From the NCBI RefSeq assembly GCF_030852425.1, contig NZ_NSDM01000001.1:992001-1056000 (forward strand): 64,000 nt of DNA, read 5' to 3'. Of the stretch, positions 8,320-17,457 are shown in pieces. The stretch comes from Saccharothrix longispora. Its GTDB lineage: Bacteria; Actinomycetota; Actinomycetes; Mycobacteriales; Pseudonocardiaceae. The notes beneath the pieces are model-generated. The model was not told the DNA's origin. It did not search any database and was given only the letters and a program-made list of their open reading frames with translations. A program made the position numbers and the translations under genes. How positions within the stretch are numbered: the stretch's first letter is position 1; each line of letters starts with the position of its first letter.

Positions 8320-10617
8320 ATGGACCGCAAGCGCCTGCTTCGCAACCCGCTGCTGTGGATCGTGGCGGTGTTGGTGCTCTTTTACGTCTTCAACGTGCTT
8401 TTCGACGACAACCGGGGCTACACCCCGATCAAGACGTCCCAGGCACTGCAACAGATCCGGGATGGTCAGGTCAAGGAAGCCACGATCGAGGACAAGGAGC
8501 AGCTGCTCAAGCTGACCTTGAACGACGGGGTGACCGTCGAGGGCAGCAACCGCGTGCGGGCCCAGTTCCCGGCCAGCTCCACGGACGAGATCTTCACCAT
8601 CCTCGACCAGGCGGGCAACAAGCCGGTCGTCGAGACCAAGGTCACCCAGGACTCGTTCCTCACGCAGATCCTGCTGTACCTGGTCCCGCTGGGCCTGCTC
8701 CTGCTCCTGCTCATGTGGATGATGAACAACGCCCAGGGCGGCGGGAACCGCGTCCTCAACTTCGGCAAGTCCAAGGCCAAGCAGCTCTCCAAGGACATGC
8801 CCAAGACGACGTTCGCCGACGTGGCGGGCGCCGAGGAGGCGGTCGAGGAGCTCTACGAGATCAAGGACTTCCTGCAGAACCCGGGCCGCTACCAGGCCCT
8901 GGGCGCGAAGATCCCCAAGGGCGTGCTGCTCTACGGCCCGCCCGGCACCGGCAAGACGCTGCTCGCGCGCGCCGTGGCCGGCGAGGCCGGGGTGCCGTTC
9001 TACTCGATCTCCGGCTCCGACTTCGTCGAGATGTTCGTGGGTGTCGGCGCCTCGCGCGTCCGCGACCTGTTCGAGCAGGCGAAGCAGAACGCGCCCTGCA
9101 TCATCTTCGTCGACGAGATCGACGCCGTCGGCCGGCACCGCGGCGCCGGCATGGGCGGCGGTCACGACGAGCGCGAGCAGACGCTCAACCAGCTCCTCGT
9201 CGAGATGGACGGCTTCGACTCGCGCGGCGGCATCATCCTGATCGCGGCCACCAACCGGCCCGACATCCTCGACCCCGCGCTGCTGCGCCCCGGTCGCTTC
9301 GACCGGCAGATCCCGGTGTCCGCGCCCGACCTCAAGGGCCGGAAGCAGATCCTGCGCGTGCACGCCAAGGGCAAGCCGTTGGCCCCCGACACGGACCTCG
9401 ACGGCCTGGCCAAGCGCACCGTCGGGTTCTCCGGCGCCGACCTCGCGAACGTCATCAACGAGGCCGCCCTGCTCACCGCCCGCCACAACGGCACGGTGAT
9501 CGACGGCGCCGCGCTGGAGGAGTCCGTCGACCGCGTGATCGGCGGCCCGGCCCGCAAGAGCCGGATCATCTCCGAGAAGGAGAAGAAGATCACCGCGTAC
9601 CACGAGGCCGGGCACGCCCTGGCCGCGTGGGCCATGCCGGACATCGACCCGGTGTACAAGGTCACGATCCTGGCCCGCGGCCGGACGGGTGGTCACACCC
9701 TGTCCGTGCCCGAGGAGGACAAGGACCTGATGACCAGGTCGGAGATGATCGCCCGGCTGGTGTTCGCGCTGGGTGGCCGCTCCGCCGAGGAGCTGGTGTT
9801 CCACGAGCCGACCACGGGCGCGTCCAACGACATCGAGCAGGCCACGAAGATCGCCCGCGCGATGGTCACCGAGTACGGCATGTCCGCCCGGCTGGGCGCC
9901 GTCAAGTACGGCCAGGAGCAGGGCGAACCGTTCCTGGGCCGCACGGCGGGCCGGCAGGCCGACTACTCGCTGGAGGTCGCGCACGAGATCGACGAGGAGG
10001 TCCGCGAGCTGATCGAGGCCGCGCACACCGAGGCGTACGAGGTGCTCAACACCTACCGCGACGTGCTCGACGCGCTCACCCTCGAGCTGATCGAGAAGGA
10101 GACCCTGCACCAGAAGGACCTGGAGCGGATCTTCGCCTCGGTCGAGAAGCGGCCGCGGATCACCAAGTTCAACGAGTTCGGCACCCGCACCCCGTCGGAC
10201 AAGCCGCCGGTCAAGACCCCGGCCGAGCTGGCCAAGGAGCGCGGCGAGCCGTGGCCGCCCGCCATCGAGGACCTCCGCGACGCGGAGCCCTCGGTGCCGG
10301 ACCCGACGCCCGCGCCGCCGGTCAACCCGACCGGGCCGAACGCGCCGGTCTTCCCGGCCGGTCAGACCGCGCCGATCCCGACCAGCCCCAACGGCAGCAA
10401 CGGGTCGCCGTACCCGGCGGCGCCCGCCGCGCCCGGGCAGCAGCACCAGCCCCCGCAGCACCCGTCGTCGGGCCCGCCGAACTACGGCGCGCCCCCCGGC
10501 TGGACCCCGGCGACCGCGCCGGGCGGGAACGTCGCCCAGCCGCCGTGGCAGCCGGGACCGACGGACGCCGAAGCGGGCAAGCGCAACTTCGATTCGGACC
10601 CGGACAACCGCACGTGA
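8320..10617 (+). CDS. ftsH: ATP-dependent zinc metalloprotease FtsH
   Basis: A membrane-bound AAA+ protease that extracts and degrades membrane and short-lived cytoplasmic proteins. Of 765 residues, two membrane helices (about 10-26 and 113-135) flank a small external domain. Then come the AAA+ module with Walker A GPPGTGKT (206-213) and Walker B IIFVDEID, and the peptidase domain with H428-E-A-G-H432. The last 110 residues are a proline/asparagine-rich tail without known fold, longer than in E. coli FtsH but usual in actinobacteria. The stop overlaps folE (GTGA), so the folate genes are coupled to it, as in Rv3610c-Rv3606c. Confidence 0.97.
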   Translation: MDRKRLLRNPLLWIVAVLVLFYVFNVLFDDNRGYTPIKTSQALQQIRDGQVKEATIEDKEQLLKLTLNDGVTVEGSNRVRAQFPASSTDEIFTILDQAGNKPVVETKVTQDSFLTQILLYLVPLGLLLLLLMWMMNNAQGGGNRVLNFGKSKAKQLSKDMPKTTFADVAGAEEAVEELYEIKDFLQNPGRYQALGAKIPKGVLLYGPPGTGKTLLARAVAGEAGVPFYSISGSDFVEMFVGVGASRVRDLFEQAKQNAPCIIFVDEIDAVGRHRGAGMGGGHDEREQTLNQLLVEMDGFDSRGGIILIAATNRPDILDPALLRPGRFDRQIPVSAPDLKGRKQILRVHAKGKPLAPDTDLDGLAKRTVGFSGADLANVINEAALLTARHNGTVIDGAALEESVDRVIGGPARKSRIISEKEKKITAYHEAGHALAAWAMPDIDPVYKVTILARGRTGGHTLSVPEEDKDLMTRSEMIARLVFALGGRSAEELVFHEPTTGASNDIEQATKIARAMVTEYGMSARLGAVKYGQEQGEPFLGRTAGRQADYSLEVAHEIDEEVRELIEAAHTEAYEVLNTYRDVLDALTLELIEKETLHQKDLERIFASVEKRPRITKFNEFGTRTPSDKPPVKTPAELAKERGEPWPPAIEDLRDAEPSVPDPTPAPPVNPTGPNAPVFPAGQTAPIPTSPNGSNGSPYPAAPAAPGQQHQPPQHPSSGPPNYGAPPGWTPATAPGGNVAQPPWQPGPTDAEAGKRNFDSDPDNRT

Positions 10618-11246
10618 CCGAGATCGACCGGACCGGCCTCCCCGCGAACGGGGGGGCCGGTCTCGCGCGTCGCCCCTTCGACCAGAAGCGCGCCGAGGCC
10701 GCCGTCCGCGAACTGCTGCTCGCGTGCGGCGAGGACCCGGAGCGCGAGGGCCTGCGCGACACCCCCGCCCGGGTGGCGCGGGCGTACCGCGAGCTGTTCG
10801 CGGGCCTCTACACCGACCCGGACAGCGTGCTGGCGAAGACGTTCGACGAGTCTCACGAGGAGTTGGTGCTGGTCACCGACATCCCCATGTACTCGTTCTG
10901 CGAGCACCACCTGCTGCCGTTCCACGGCGTCGCGCACGTCGGCTACATCCCGAACGAGCAGGGCCGGGTCACCGGCCTGTCGAAGCTCGCCCGGCTGGTC
11001 GACCTGTACGCCAAGCGGCCGCAGGTGCAGGAGCGGCTGACGTCGCAGGTCGCCGACGCCCTGGTGCGGCGGCTGGAGCCGCGCGGCGCGATCGTGGTGG
11101 TCGAGGCCGAGCACCTGTGCATGGGCATGCGCGGCGTGCGCAAGGCCGGGTCGCGGACCACGACGTCCGCGGTGCGGGGCATCTTCCGCAGTTCGGCCAC
11201 CTCCCGGGCGGAGGCGCTGGAGCTCATCCGGGGGCGGTTGAGGTGA
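10614..11246 (+). CDS. folE: GTP cyclohydrolase I
   Basis: Catalyses the first step of folate synthesis, GTP to dihydroneopterin triphosphate. The start is GTG 10614, overlapping the ftsH stop by four bases. The 210-residue protein has the expected zinc ligands C96, H99 (in CEHHLLPF) and C169 (in EHLCMGMRG), matching C110, H113 and C181 of E. coli FolE. The first 20 residues are a short variable extension. Its stop overlaps folP as GTGA. Confidence 0.96.
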   Translation: MTEIDRTGLPANGGAGLARRPFDQKRAEAAVRELLLACGEDPEREGLRDTPARVARAYRELFAGLYTDPDSVLAKTFDESHEELVLVTDIPMYSFCEHHLLPFHGVAHVGYIPNEQGRVTGLSKLARLVDLYAKRPQVQERLTSQVADALVRRLEPRGAIVVVEAEHLCMGMRGVRKAGSRTTTSAVRGIFRSSATSRAEALELIRGRLR

Positions 11247-12061
11247 GCGTGCCCAGGCCCGGGCGCTGCGTGGTGATGGGCGTCCTGAACGTCACGCCGG
11301 ACTCGTTCTCCGACGGTGGCCGCTACCTGGGGTTGGACGACGCGGTGGCGCACGGCGTGGCCCTGCACCGGCGTGGTGCGGACGTGGTGGACGTGGGCGG
11401 CGAGTCGACCCGTCCCGGCGCGGAGCGGGTGCCCGCGGACGTCGAGGCGGCGCGGGTCGCCCCGGTGGTCGCGGCGCTGGTCGCGGAGGGCGTGCCGGTC
11501 AGCGTGGACACCACGCGGGCCGAGGTGGCGGCGTCGGCGCTGGAGGCGGGCGCGTCGATCGTGAACGACGTGTCCGGCGGCCTCGCCGACCCCGGCATGG
11601 TGTCCGTGGTGGCCTGCGCGCGCGTGCCGTACGTGCTCATGCACTGGCGCGGGCACAGCCGGACCATGAACGAGCTGGCGGTCTACGACGACGTGGTGAA
11701 GGACGTGCGGGACGAGCTGTCCCGGCAGGTCGACGTGGCGCTGGCCGCGGGCGTGTCGGCGGACGACGTCATCCTCGACCCGGGGTTGGGCTTCGCGAAG
11801 GACGCCGACCACAACTGGCAGCTGCTGCACCGCCTCGACGCCCTGCTGTCGCTCGGGTTCCCGGTGCTGGTGGGCGCGTCGCGCAAGCGGTTCCTGGGCG
11901 CGCTGCTGGGCGGCCGCACCCCCGACGGCCGCGAGGACGCGACGGCGGCGGTGTCGGCGCTGGCGGCGTTCAACGGGGCGTGGGGCGTGCGGGTGCACGA
12001 CGTCGGCCGGACGCTGGACGCGGTGACCGTGGCGGGGGCGTGGAGGGCGGGCGGTGTCTGA
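11243..12061 (+). CDS. folP: Dihydropteroate synthase
   Basis: Joins dihydropterin pyrophosphate with p-aminobenzoate to give dihydropteroate; the sulfonamide target. The start GTG 11243 overlaps the folE stop. The 272-residue TIM-barrel protein shows both family signatures: [14 protein letters not shown] near the N-terminus and the [12 protein letters not shown] loop near residue 52. KDADHN and the SRKRFLG segment, which bind the pterin and pyrophosphate, are also present. It overlaps folB by eight bases. Confidence 0.95.
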   Translation: MSVPRPGRCVVMGVLNVTPDSFSDGGRYLGLDDAVAHGVALHRRGADVVDVGGESTRPGAERVPADVEAARVAPVVAALVAEGVPVSVDTTRAEVAASALEAGASIVNDVSGGLADPGMVSVVACARVPYVLMHWRGHSRTMNELAVYDDVVKDVRDELSRQVDVALAAGVSADDVILDPGLGFAKDADHNWQLLHRLDALLSLGFPVLVGASRKRFLGALLGGRTPDGREDATAAVSALAAFNGAWGVRVHDVGRTLDAVTVAGAWRAGGV

Positions 12062-12416
12062 CCGGATCTCGTTGCGCGGCCTGCGGGTGCGCGGCTTCCA
12101 CGGCGTCTTCGAGCACGAGAAGCGCGACGGGCAGGACTTCCTGGTCGACGTGACGGCGTGGCTGGACCTGTCGCGCGCGGCGGCGACCGACGACCTGCGG
12201 GAGACGCTGCACTACGGCGAGCTGGCCGAGCGGACGGCGGCGATCGTGGCCGGCGGCCCGTACGACCTGATCGAGACGGTGGCGGGCAAGGTGGCCGACG
12301 AGGTGCTGACCGACCTGCGCGTGCGGGCGGTGGAGGTGACGGTGCACAAGCCGTCCGCCCCGATCCCGCTGACGTTCGCGGACGTGTCGGTGACCGTGCG
12401 GCGGACCCGTGACTAG
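12054..12416 (+). CDS. folB: Dihydroneopterin aldolase
   Basis: Cleaves 7,8-dihydroneopterin to 6-hydroxymethyl-dihydropterin and glycolaldehyde. The 120-residue length and the [16 protein letters not shown] segment near residue 14 are typical, including the conserved glutamate and the late lysine (HKPSAPIP) used in catalysis. It starts at GTG 12054 inside the end of folP and overlaps folK by eight bases, so the four folate genes are tightly coupled. Confidence 0.94.
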   Translation: MSDRISLRGLRVRGFHGVFEHEKRDGQDFLVDVTAWLDLSRAAATDDLRETLHYGELAERTAAIVAGGPYDLIETVAGKVADEVLTDLRVRAVEVTVHKPSAPIPLTFADVSVTVRRTRD

Positions 12417-12891
12417 GGCCGTGCTGTCGATCGGCTCGAACCTGGGCGACCGGGCGGGGTTCCTCCGGCAGGCGGTCGACGGCTTCGCCGGGTTCCTGGT
12501 CGCGGTGTCCCCGGTCTACGAGACCGCGCCGTGGGGCGTGACGGACCAGGACGACTTCCTCAACGCGGTCCTGCTCGTGTCGGGCCCGTGCGACGAGTGG
12601 GGCTGGCTGCGGCGGGGGCAGGCCCTGGAGGACGCCTCGGGACGCGTGAGGCTGAGGCGCTGGGGGCCGCGCACGCTGGACGTGGACGTGGTGACGGTCG
12701 ACGGGGTGCGGTCGGACGACCCCTCGTTGCTGCTGCCGCACCCCGGGGCGCACGAGCGGGCGACGGTGCTGGTGCCGTGGCTGGACGTGGAGCCGGACGC
12801 GGTGCTGCCCGGCCACGGCCGGGTGGCCGACCTGGTGGCGGGGCTGGACCTGTCGGGCGTGGCCCGGCGGGACGACGTGCGGCTGACGTGA
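12409..12891 (+). CDS. folK: 2-amino-4-hydroxy-6-hydroxymethyldihydropteridine pyrophosphokinase
   Basis: Transfers pyrophosphate from ATP to hydroxymethyl-dihydropterin, making the substrate of FolP. It has 160 residues. The N-terminal [10 protein letters not shown] and the signature region around [17 protein letters not shown] (ATP/Mg binding, two aspartates) are clear, as is [21 protein letters not shown] near the end. It starts at GTG 12409 within folB and closes the folate run. Confidence 0.95.
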   Translation: MTRAVLSIGSNLGDRAGFLRQAVDGFAGFLVAVSPVYETAPWGVTDQDDFLNAVLLVSGPCDEWGWLRRGQALEDASGRVRLRRWGPRTLDVDVVTVDGVRSDDPSLLLPHPGAHERATVLVPWLDVEPDAVLPGHGRVADLVAGLDLSGVARRDDVRLT

Positions 12892-12928
12892 CGCCGCCCC
12901 GGTCGCGCGGTTCGGGGACGATGGTGGG

Positions 12929-13381
12929 GTGAGGTTCACCAAGCCCCGTGATCTGGCCGCCGCCGCGCTCGTCGCGGGACTGCTCGCGCACCTGCTGGTC
13001 CGGCTCTCCTACTCGACGCTGCCGCCGTTGCCCACGTTCGCCGGTTTCACCCTGCTGGTGATCGCGGCGGGGAACCTGTGGTTGGCGGTCTCGTTGCGCG
13101 CGCGCATCCTGCGCAAGCCCGGCGCGCGACCCGTGGAGCCGTTGACGGCCGCGCGGGCGGTGGCGCTGGCCAAGGCCTCGTCGCTGCTGGGCGCGATCAT
13201 GCTGGGCGCGTGGGCCGGGCTGCTGCTCCACGTGGTGCCGGTGCGCGGCGAGTTCGCGGCGGCCGACCACGACACGGTCAGCGGGATCGTGGGCGTGGTG
13301 TGCTCCGCGCTGCTCATCGGGGCCGCGCTGTGGCTGGAGCACTGCTGCCGGACGCCCACCGATCCCCGCGGGGACGGGTGA
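12929..13381 (+). CDS. Small membrane protein, DUF3180 family
   Basis: A 150-residue integral membrane protein with about four helices (roughly 10-28, 36-55, 88-110 and 120-138) and no soluble domain. Proteins of this family follow folK in many actinobacteria, and a counterpart occupies the same place in the M. tuberculosis folate cluster. The function is unknown. The start is GTG 12929, 37 bases after folK, with no clear ribosome-binding site. A role tied to folate is suggested only by its position. Confidence 0.75.
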   Translation: MRFTKPRDLAAAALVAGLLAHLLVRLSYSTLPPLPTFAGFTLLVIAAGNLWLAVSLRARILRKPGARPVEPLTAARAVALAKASSLLGAIMLGAWAGLLLHVVPVRGEFAAADHDTVSGIVGVVCSALLIGAALWLEHCCRTPTDPRGDG

Positions 13382-13418
13382 ATGCGGACGCCGAGGTCTC
13401 GATCGGGTAACTGACCGG

Positions 13419-13424
13419 TACGGT
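13419..13424 (+). promoter_or_regulatory. -10 element for a leaderless transcript
   Basis: TACGGT with seven bases before ATG 13432, the spacing expected for transcription starting at the initiation codon. There is no ribosome-binding site in between. Confidence 0.5.
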
Positions 13425-13431
13425 AGACGCC

Positions 13432-15267
13432 ATGACCGGGCGAGGCGCGTCGGACGATGACGAGCAGCAGGATCACGGTCGGGGTTCCGGGCGACTGCTG
13501 CTGGTGGGGGCACTGGCGCTCGCGCTCGGTGCCGCGGCGGTCCTCGTGCTGAGCGACAACGCCCGCTGGCTGCGGCTGGCCGTGATCGCGGCGCTGTGGG
13601 CCGCGCTGGTCGGCGCGTTCCTGGCCGCCCGCTACCGCCGGCAGATCACGGACCGCGAGGACGAGGTCGCCGACCTCCAGTCGGTCTACGAGCTGGAGCT
13701 GGAGCGCGAGGTCGCCGCGCGTCGCGAGTTCGAGCTGGAGCTGGAGACCGAGACCCGCAAGCGGATCGAGGAGGACGCCCGGGACGACCTGGAGGCGCTG
13801 CGCGGCGAGCTGCGCGCCCTGCGGGAGAACCTGGAGGCGCTGCTCGGCGGCGAGGTCCTCGTGGAGCGGGTCGCCCTGCGCGCCGAGTCGACCCGGATGC
13901 GCGCGCTCGGTGAGCAGTCGCGCCTGATGGCCGTCGGCGACAAGCGGATCATCACGACGGGGACCGCCGTGCCGGTGGCGAAGGCCGCCGACAAGGTCGC
14001 GCCGGAGCGCCCGGACCGCACCGAGCTGATCGAACGGGTCGAGCGGGTGGAGCGGATCGCCCACGACACCCGCAAGGACACCGCCCGGCGTCCCGAACCG
14101 GCGCGGCCGGAGCAGCCCGTCCGGCGCGAGCAGGGCCAGCCGGTGCGCCGCGAACCCGCGCGGGCGAACGCCGGCGGCGTCGTGCAGCAGCGGCCCGCGC
14201 CGCCCCCGGTCGTGCGCCGGGAGCCCGCGCAGGCCGGCAAGCCCAATCCCGCCGAGCGGGTGAACCGGGGTGACGCGGCGGCCAGGCAGGCCCCCGCCCA
14301 GGCCGAGCCGGCGCGGGAGCCCGAGCCGTCGAAGACCGAGCACACCGTGCAGCGGCGCAGCCGGGTGGCCGAGCGCACCGAGATGATCAGCCGCGATGCG
14401 TTGGCGCAGCAGGCCGAGGCCGCCCAGCCCGCGCGCAGGCCCGAGCCGCCGCGTGCCGGTGGCGGGTCCGTGCCGGTGCGGCGGTCGCCCGCCGAGCGCG
14501 CGGCCGGGCGGTCGCCCGCGGAGCTGACCGGTGAGCACCGGCCCGTGCAGGCGCGTCGCGCCGAGGCGACCGGCGAGCACCACCCGGTGCCCGGCCCGGT
14601 CGAACCGCGCCGGGTGGACCCGGCGGGCGAGCACCGGTCGGTCGCGGCCCCCGCCGGTCGTCGGCCGGGGCTCGAAGCCCGGCGGGCCGAGCTGACCGGT
14701 GAGCACCGCCCCGTGCAGGCGCGTCGCGCCGAGCCGACCGGCGAGCACCGGCCCGTGGCGGGTGGGCGGTCGCCCGCGGAGTTCACGGGTGAGCACCGCC
14801 CCGTGCAGGCGCGTCGCGCCGAACCGGCCGGCGAGCACCACCCGGTCGCCGGTGACGGGTTCGCGGACGAACGCCGGCCCGCGTCCGGCAAGCGCGCGGA
14901 GCAGACCGGGACCCAGCGGTCCATGGCGGCCGAGGGCGGTCGCCGGTCCGCCGAGCGGCGGACCTCCTCCACCGAGGCCGGGGCCAAGGCCGGCCGCCGG
15001 TCGGCGGACTCGGCGACGGCGTCCGCGGCCGGTCGTCGTCGCGCGCCGGAACCGGAGACCGGTGGCCGGCGTCACGCCGACGACGGGGGTGACACGTGGG
15101 AGGAGATCTCCAAGCCCGTCCGGCGCCCCGCGTCGACCCCGCCGCCGCCCCCGCCCGCACCGGTCGAGCCCGCCGGCGCCCACGCGGACGGCAAGTCGGT
15201 CAGCGAGCTGCTCGCCGCGTTCGGCGGGGGCGACTCGCCGCGCCGTCGCCGCCGCCGCGAGGACTGA
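13432..15267 (+). CDS. DUF6779-type membrane protein with repetitive basic tail
   Basis: A 611-residue protein of unknown function. Two membrane helices lie at about 22-40 and 49-67. A charged coiled-coil follows (about 73-150, rich in E/R/L heptads such as YELELEREVAARREFELE), which is the part conserved as DUF6779. The remaining 450 residues are low-complexity, rich in Arg, Pro, Ala and Glu, with a repeated TGEHRPV motif at about 364-475. The layout resembles a membrane-tethered cytoplasmic scaffold, which is inference. Its stop lies one base before the end of the convergent NuoD-like gene. Confidence 0.75.
   Translation: MTGRGASDDDEQQDHGRGSGRLLLVGALALALGAAAVLVLSDNARWLRLAVIAALWAALVGAFLAARYRRQITDREDEVADLQSVYELELEREVAARREFELELETETRKRIEEDARDDLEALRGELRALRENLEALLGGEVLVERVALRAESTRMRALGEQSRLMAVGDKRIITTGTAVPVAKAADKVAPERPDRTELIERVERVERIAHDTRKDTARRPEPARPEQPVRREQGQPVRREPARANAGGVVQQRPAPPPVVRREPAQAGKPNPAERVNRGDAAARQAPAQAEPAREPEPSKTEHTVQRRSRVAERTEMISRDALAQQAEAAQPARRPEPPRAGGGSVPVRRSPAERAAGRSPAELTGEHRPVQARRAEATGEHHPVPGPVEPRRVDPAGEHRSVAAPAGRRPGLEARRAELTGEHRPVQARRAEPTGEHRPVAGGRSPAEFTGEHRPVQARRAEPAGEHHPVAGDGFADERRPASGKRAEQTGTQRSMAAEGGRRSAERRTSSTEAGAKAGRRSADSATASAAGRRRAPEPETGGRRHADDGGDTWEEISKPVRRPASTPPPPPPAPVEPAGAHADGKSVSELLAAFGGGDSPRRRRRRED
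14521..14860 (+). repeat. In-frame degenerate repeats encoding TGEHRPV motifs
   Basis: The motif TGEHRPV or close variants, often followed by QARRAE, recurs about seven times. Long nucleotide stretches are nearly identical at about 14524, 14692 and 14785, which shows recent duplication within the gene. Confidence 0.75.
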
Positions 15268-15268
15268 C

Positions 15269-16333
15269 CTACTTGTCGATGTCGCCGACGACCACGGCGA
15301 ACGACCCGAGGACGGCGGGCAGGTCCGCCACCCGCGTGCCGGGCAGCAGGGCGGACAGCGCCTGCACGTTGTTGAACGACGGCGTGCGCAGCTTCAACCG
15401 CCACGGGGTCTTCTCGCCGCGCGACGCGAGGTGCACGCCGGAGGTGCCCAGCGGCGCCTCGACCCACGTGTAGACCGACCCCTCGGGGGCCTTGACCGCC
15501 TTGGGCAGCCGCAGGTTCACCGGTCCGGCCGGCAGCGCGGCCACCAGCCGTCGGGCGAGGTCGACGGACAGCCGCACCTCGTCCACCAGGCAGCGGACCC
15601 GGGCCAGCGCGTCGCCCTCGGTGCGCACCACGGGCCGCACGTCGAGGTCCCGGTAACCGGGCAGCGGGTCGTCGCGGCGCAGGTCGAAGTCCACCCCGGA
15701 CGCCCGGCCGATCGGACCGGTCACGCCGTGCGCGAGCGCCGCGTCCCGGCTGAGCACGCCGAGCCCGGCCAGGCCCCCGGGCGGCTCGCCGGGGTCCACC
15801 GCGGCCAGCACGTCGAGCACCCGGCCGGTCCAGCCCGCCGGGACGTCCTCGCGCAGGCCGCCGATCCGGTTGAACATGAAGTGGACGCGCCCGCCGGACG
15901 CCTCCTCCAGCACGGCCTGCACGGCGTCGCGGTCGCGGGTGCCGGTGAGCGGGGCGAGGAACACCAGGTGCGCCATGACCCGGTTCAGCTCGCACAGCAG
16001 CACGCGCAGGACCTGGGCGCGCGGCGGGACGTCCATGCCGGTCATCCGCTCGACGGCGAGGGCGACGGCCAGCTCGTTGCAGAACGCGGCGAGCCAGTCG
16101 TGCCGGTTCGCCAGGGTCAGCACCTGCCGGTAGTCGCGGACCTCGAACAGCTTCTCCGCGCCCCGGTGCAGGTGCCCGACCAGCGGTTCGGCGGCGGTGA
16201 TGACCTCGTCGTCGCGGACGGTCAGGCGCAGCCGGTACGCGCCGTGCGCCGACGGGTGCAGCGGCCCGAGGTCGACCACGCGGTCCACCCCGAGGTGCCG
16301 GGCGCCCGCGCCCACGCCAACGGTGATCTCCAC
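15269..16333 (-). CDS. Orphan NuoD-like protein (complex I 49-kDa subunit paralogue)
   Basis: A 354-residue homologue of NADH dehydrogenase subunit D, without other nuo genes nearby. GTG 16333 was chosen because MEITVGVG precedes the conserved GPLHPSAHG; the frame stays open further upstream without homology. H30 corresponds to the quinone-site His59 of mammalian NDUFS2, and R56 (in HLHRGAEKL) to Arg85, the residue methylated by NDUFAF7. W79 replaces the quinone-binding Tyr108. About 11 residues are missing around Asp160. The protein is also shorter than true NuoD. The MidA-type methyltransferase gene lies 170 bases upstream on the same strand. I infer a modified, possibly non-canonical redox or assembly role. 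Confidence 0.8.
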   Translation of the reverse strand: MEITVGVGAGARHLGVDRVVDLGPLHPSAHGAYRLRLTVRDDEVITAAEPLVGHLHRGAEKLFEVRDYRQVLTLANRHDWLAAFCNELAVALAVERMTGMDVPPRAQVLRVLLCELNRVMAHLVFLAPLTGTRDRDAVQAVLEEASGGRVHFMFNRIGGLREDVPAGWTGRVLDVLAAVDPGEPPGGLAGLGVLSRDAALAHGVTGPIGRASGVDFDLRRDDPLPGYRDLDVRPVVRTEGDALARVRCLVDEVRLSVDLARRLVAALPAGPVNLRLPKAVKAPEGSVYTWVEAPLGTSGVHLASRGEKTPWRLKLRTPSFNNVQALSALLPGTRVADLPAVLGSFAVVVGDIDK

Positions 16334-16503
16334 CCCCTCATGCTCGCACGGGCCCCAATCCCGGGTGAGGGCGTGCGGGAAGCAGCCGTGCGAGGCGCCG
16401 CGCACCTGGACCGCGGCCACGGCGGGGTCGTCGGGCGGCGCGGCGACCCGGTCGGCCGGCTCGTGGGGTCGTGCGGTCTCGCCGTGGAGCCCGTGCCCGG
16501 GGG

Positions 16504-17427
16504 TCAGGGCCGCCAGGGCGGCAGCGGCGGGAGGAGCGACGACACCGGCACGCCCACGCCGTGCAGGAGCCAGCCGAACGAGCCCAGACCGCCGACGGCC
16601 CGCAGCTCGGCGATCCGGGACGCCCGCTCGGCCGACGCCAGCCAGTCCGCCGGGTCGACCCGGCCGGCGGCCCCCGGGGCGCCGGTGAGCCCCAGGGCGG
16701 CCAGCGCGTCCCGCTGCGAGACCAGCGCGAACCCGCCGCCCGCCGCCGCCCCGCACGCGTCCAGCGCCACGTGCGCGGTCAGGTCGCAGCTGCCGTCGAA
16801 CACCGGCTCGACCCGCCGACCGCCGCGGTACGCCGCGAACGTCCCCGCCGCGTACCGCCCCGCGGCCCGGTCGGCCAGCACGTGCCCGTAGTCGACCGCC
16901 AGCGCCGCACCCGCCGCGACCCGCGACACCGCGTCCGCCCACGCCCGGTCGCGCGGTTCGCCCACCTCGGCCCGCTCACCCGCCCGCACCGGCCACCACC
17001 GGGCCAGCCACGGGTCGTCGCACGGCCCCTCCACCAGCGGGCACGGGATCGCGTCCAGCCACTCGTGCCCGACCAGCAGGCCGCGCACCGACCGGGGCGG
17101 CTCCGACGTCCACACCACCCCCGGCAGCGACCGCGCCGGACCCACGTCCACCGCCGTCACCACCAGGCGGCGGGCGAGGTGCGGTGGCGCCAGCGACCGC
17201 ACGGAGGCGGACAGCTCGCCACCGCCCGCGCCGACGTCCACGAAGTCGATCCGGTCGGGCCGGCCCAGCGCGGAATCCACCCGGTCGAGCAGCACGAGGA
17301 GGGCTTCGGCCAGCTCAGGACCCACCAGCGGGGCGGTGCAGAAGTGGTCGGCGGGCACCGCGCCCCGGGTGAAGAAACCACCCGGTCCGTACAACGCCTC
17401 GCGCCACAGGGCTTCCGGGTCAACCAC
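16504..17427 (-). CDS. SAM-dependent methyltransferase, MidA/NDUFAF7 family
   Basis: A 307-residue class I methyltransferase of the COG1565/DUF185 family. The N-terminal ALYGPGGFFTRG...TAPLVGPELAEALL pattern is that of NDUFAF7/MidA. The SAM loop VDVGAGGG is at 64-71, and the family motif GHEWLDAIP (GNEFLDALP in relatives) is at 120-128. Mitochondrial NDUFAF7 dimethylates Arg85 of NDUFS2, the NuoD homologue. Here the next gene encodes a NuoD-like protein that keeps that arginine, so it is the obvious candidate substrate. The start GTG 17427 has no clear ribosome-binding site; PrsW starts 31 bases away on the other strand. Confidence 0.85.
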   Translation of the reverse strand: MVDPEALWREALYGPGGFFTRGAVPADHFCTAPLVGPELAEALLVLLDRVDSALGRPDRIDFVDVGAGGGELSASVRSLAPPHLARRLVVTAVDVGPARSLPGVVWTSEPPRSVRGLLVGHEWLDAIPCPLVEGPCDDPWLARWWPVRAGERAEVGEPRDRAWADAVSRVAAGAALAVDYGHVLADRAAGRYAAGTFAAYRGGRRVEPVFDGSCDLTAHVALDACGAAAGGGFALVSQRDALAALGLTGAPGAAGRVDPADWLASAERASRIAELRAVGGLGSFGWLLHGVGVPVSSLLPPLPPWRP

Positions 17428-17443
17428 GGGGCAAGTGTCCCTT

Positions 17444-17449
17444 TAAAGT
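17444..17449 (+). promoter_or_regulatory. -10 element for leaderless PrsW-family gene
   Basis: TAAAGT with eight bases before GTG 17458. The only 30 bases between the divergent MidA and PrsW starts must hold both promoters or their downstream parts. The TTTAAA palindrome sits in the middle. Confidence 0.45.
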
Positions 17450-17457
17450 TCCACCCC

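Noticed and set aside
16334-16942. Upstream extension of the NuoD-like frame to 557 codons
   Set aside because: The extra 203 codons lack similarity, overlap the methyltransferase in another frame, and the family N-terminus matches the start at 16333.
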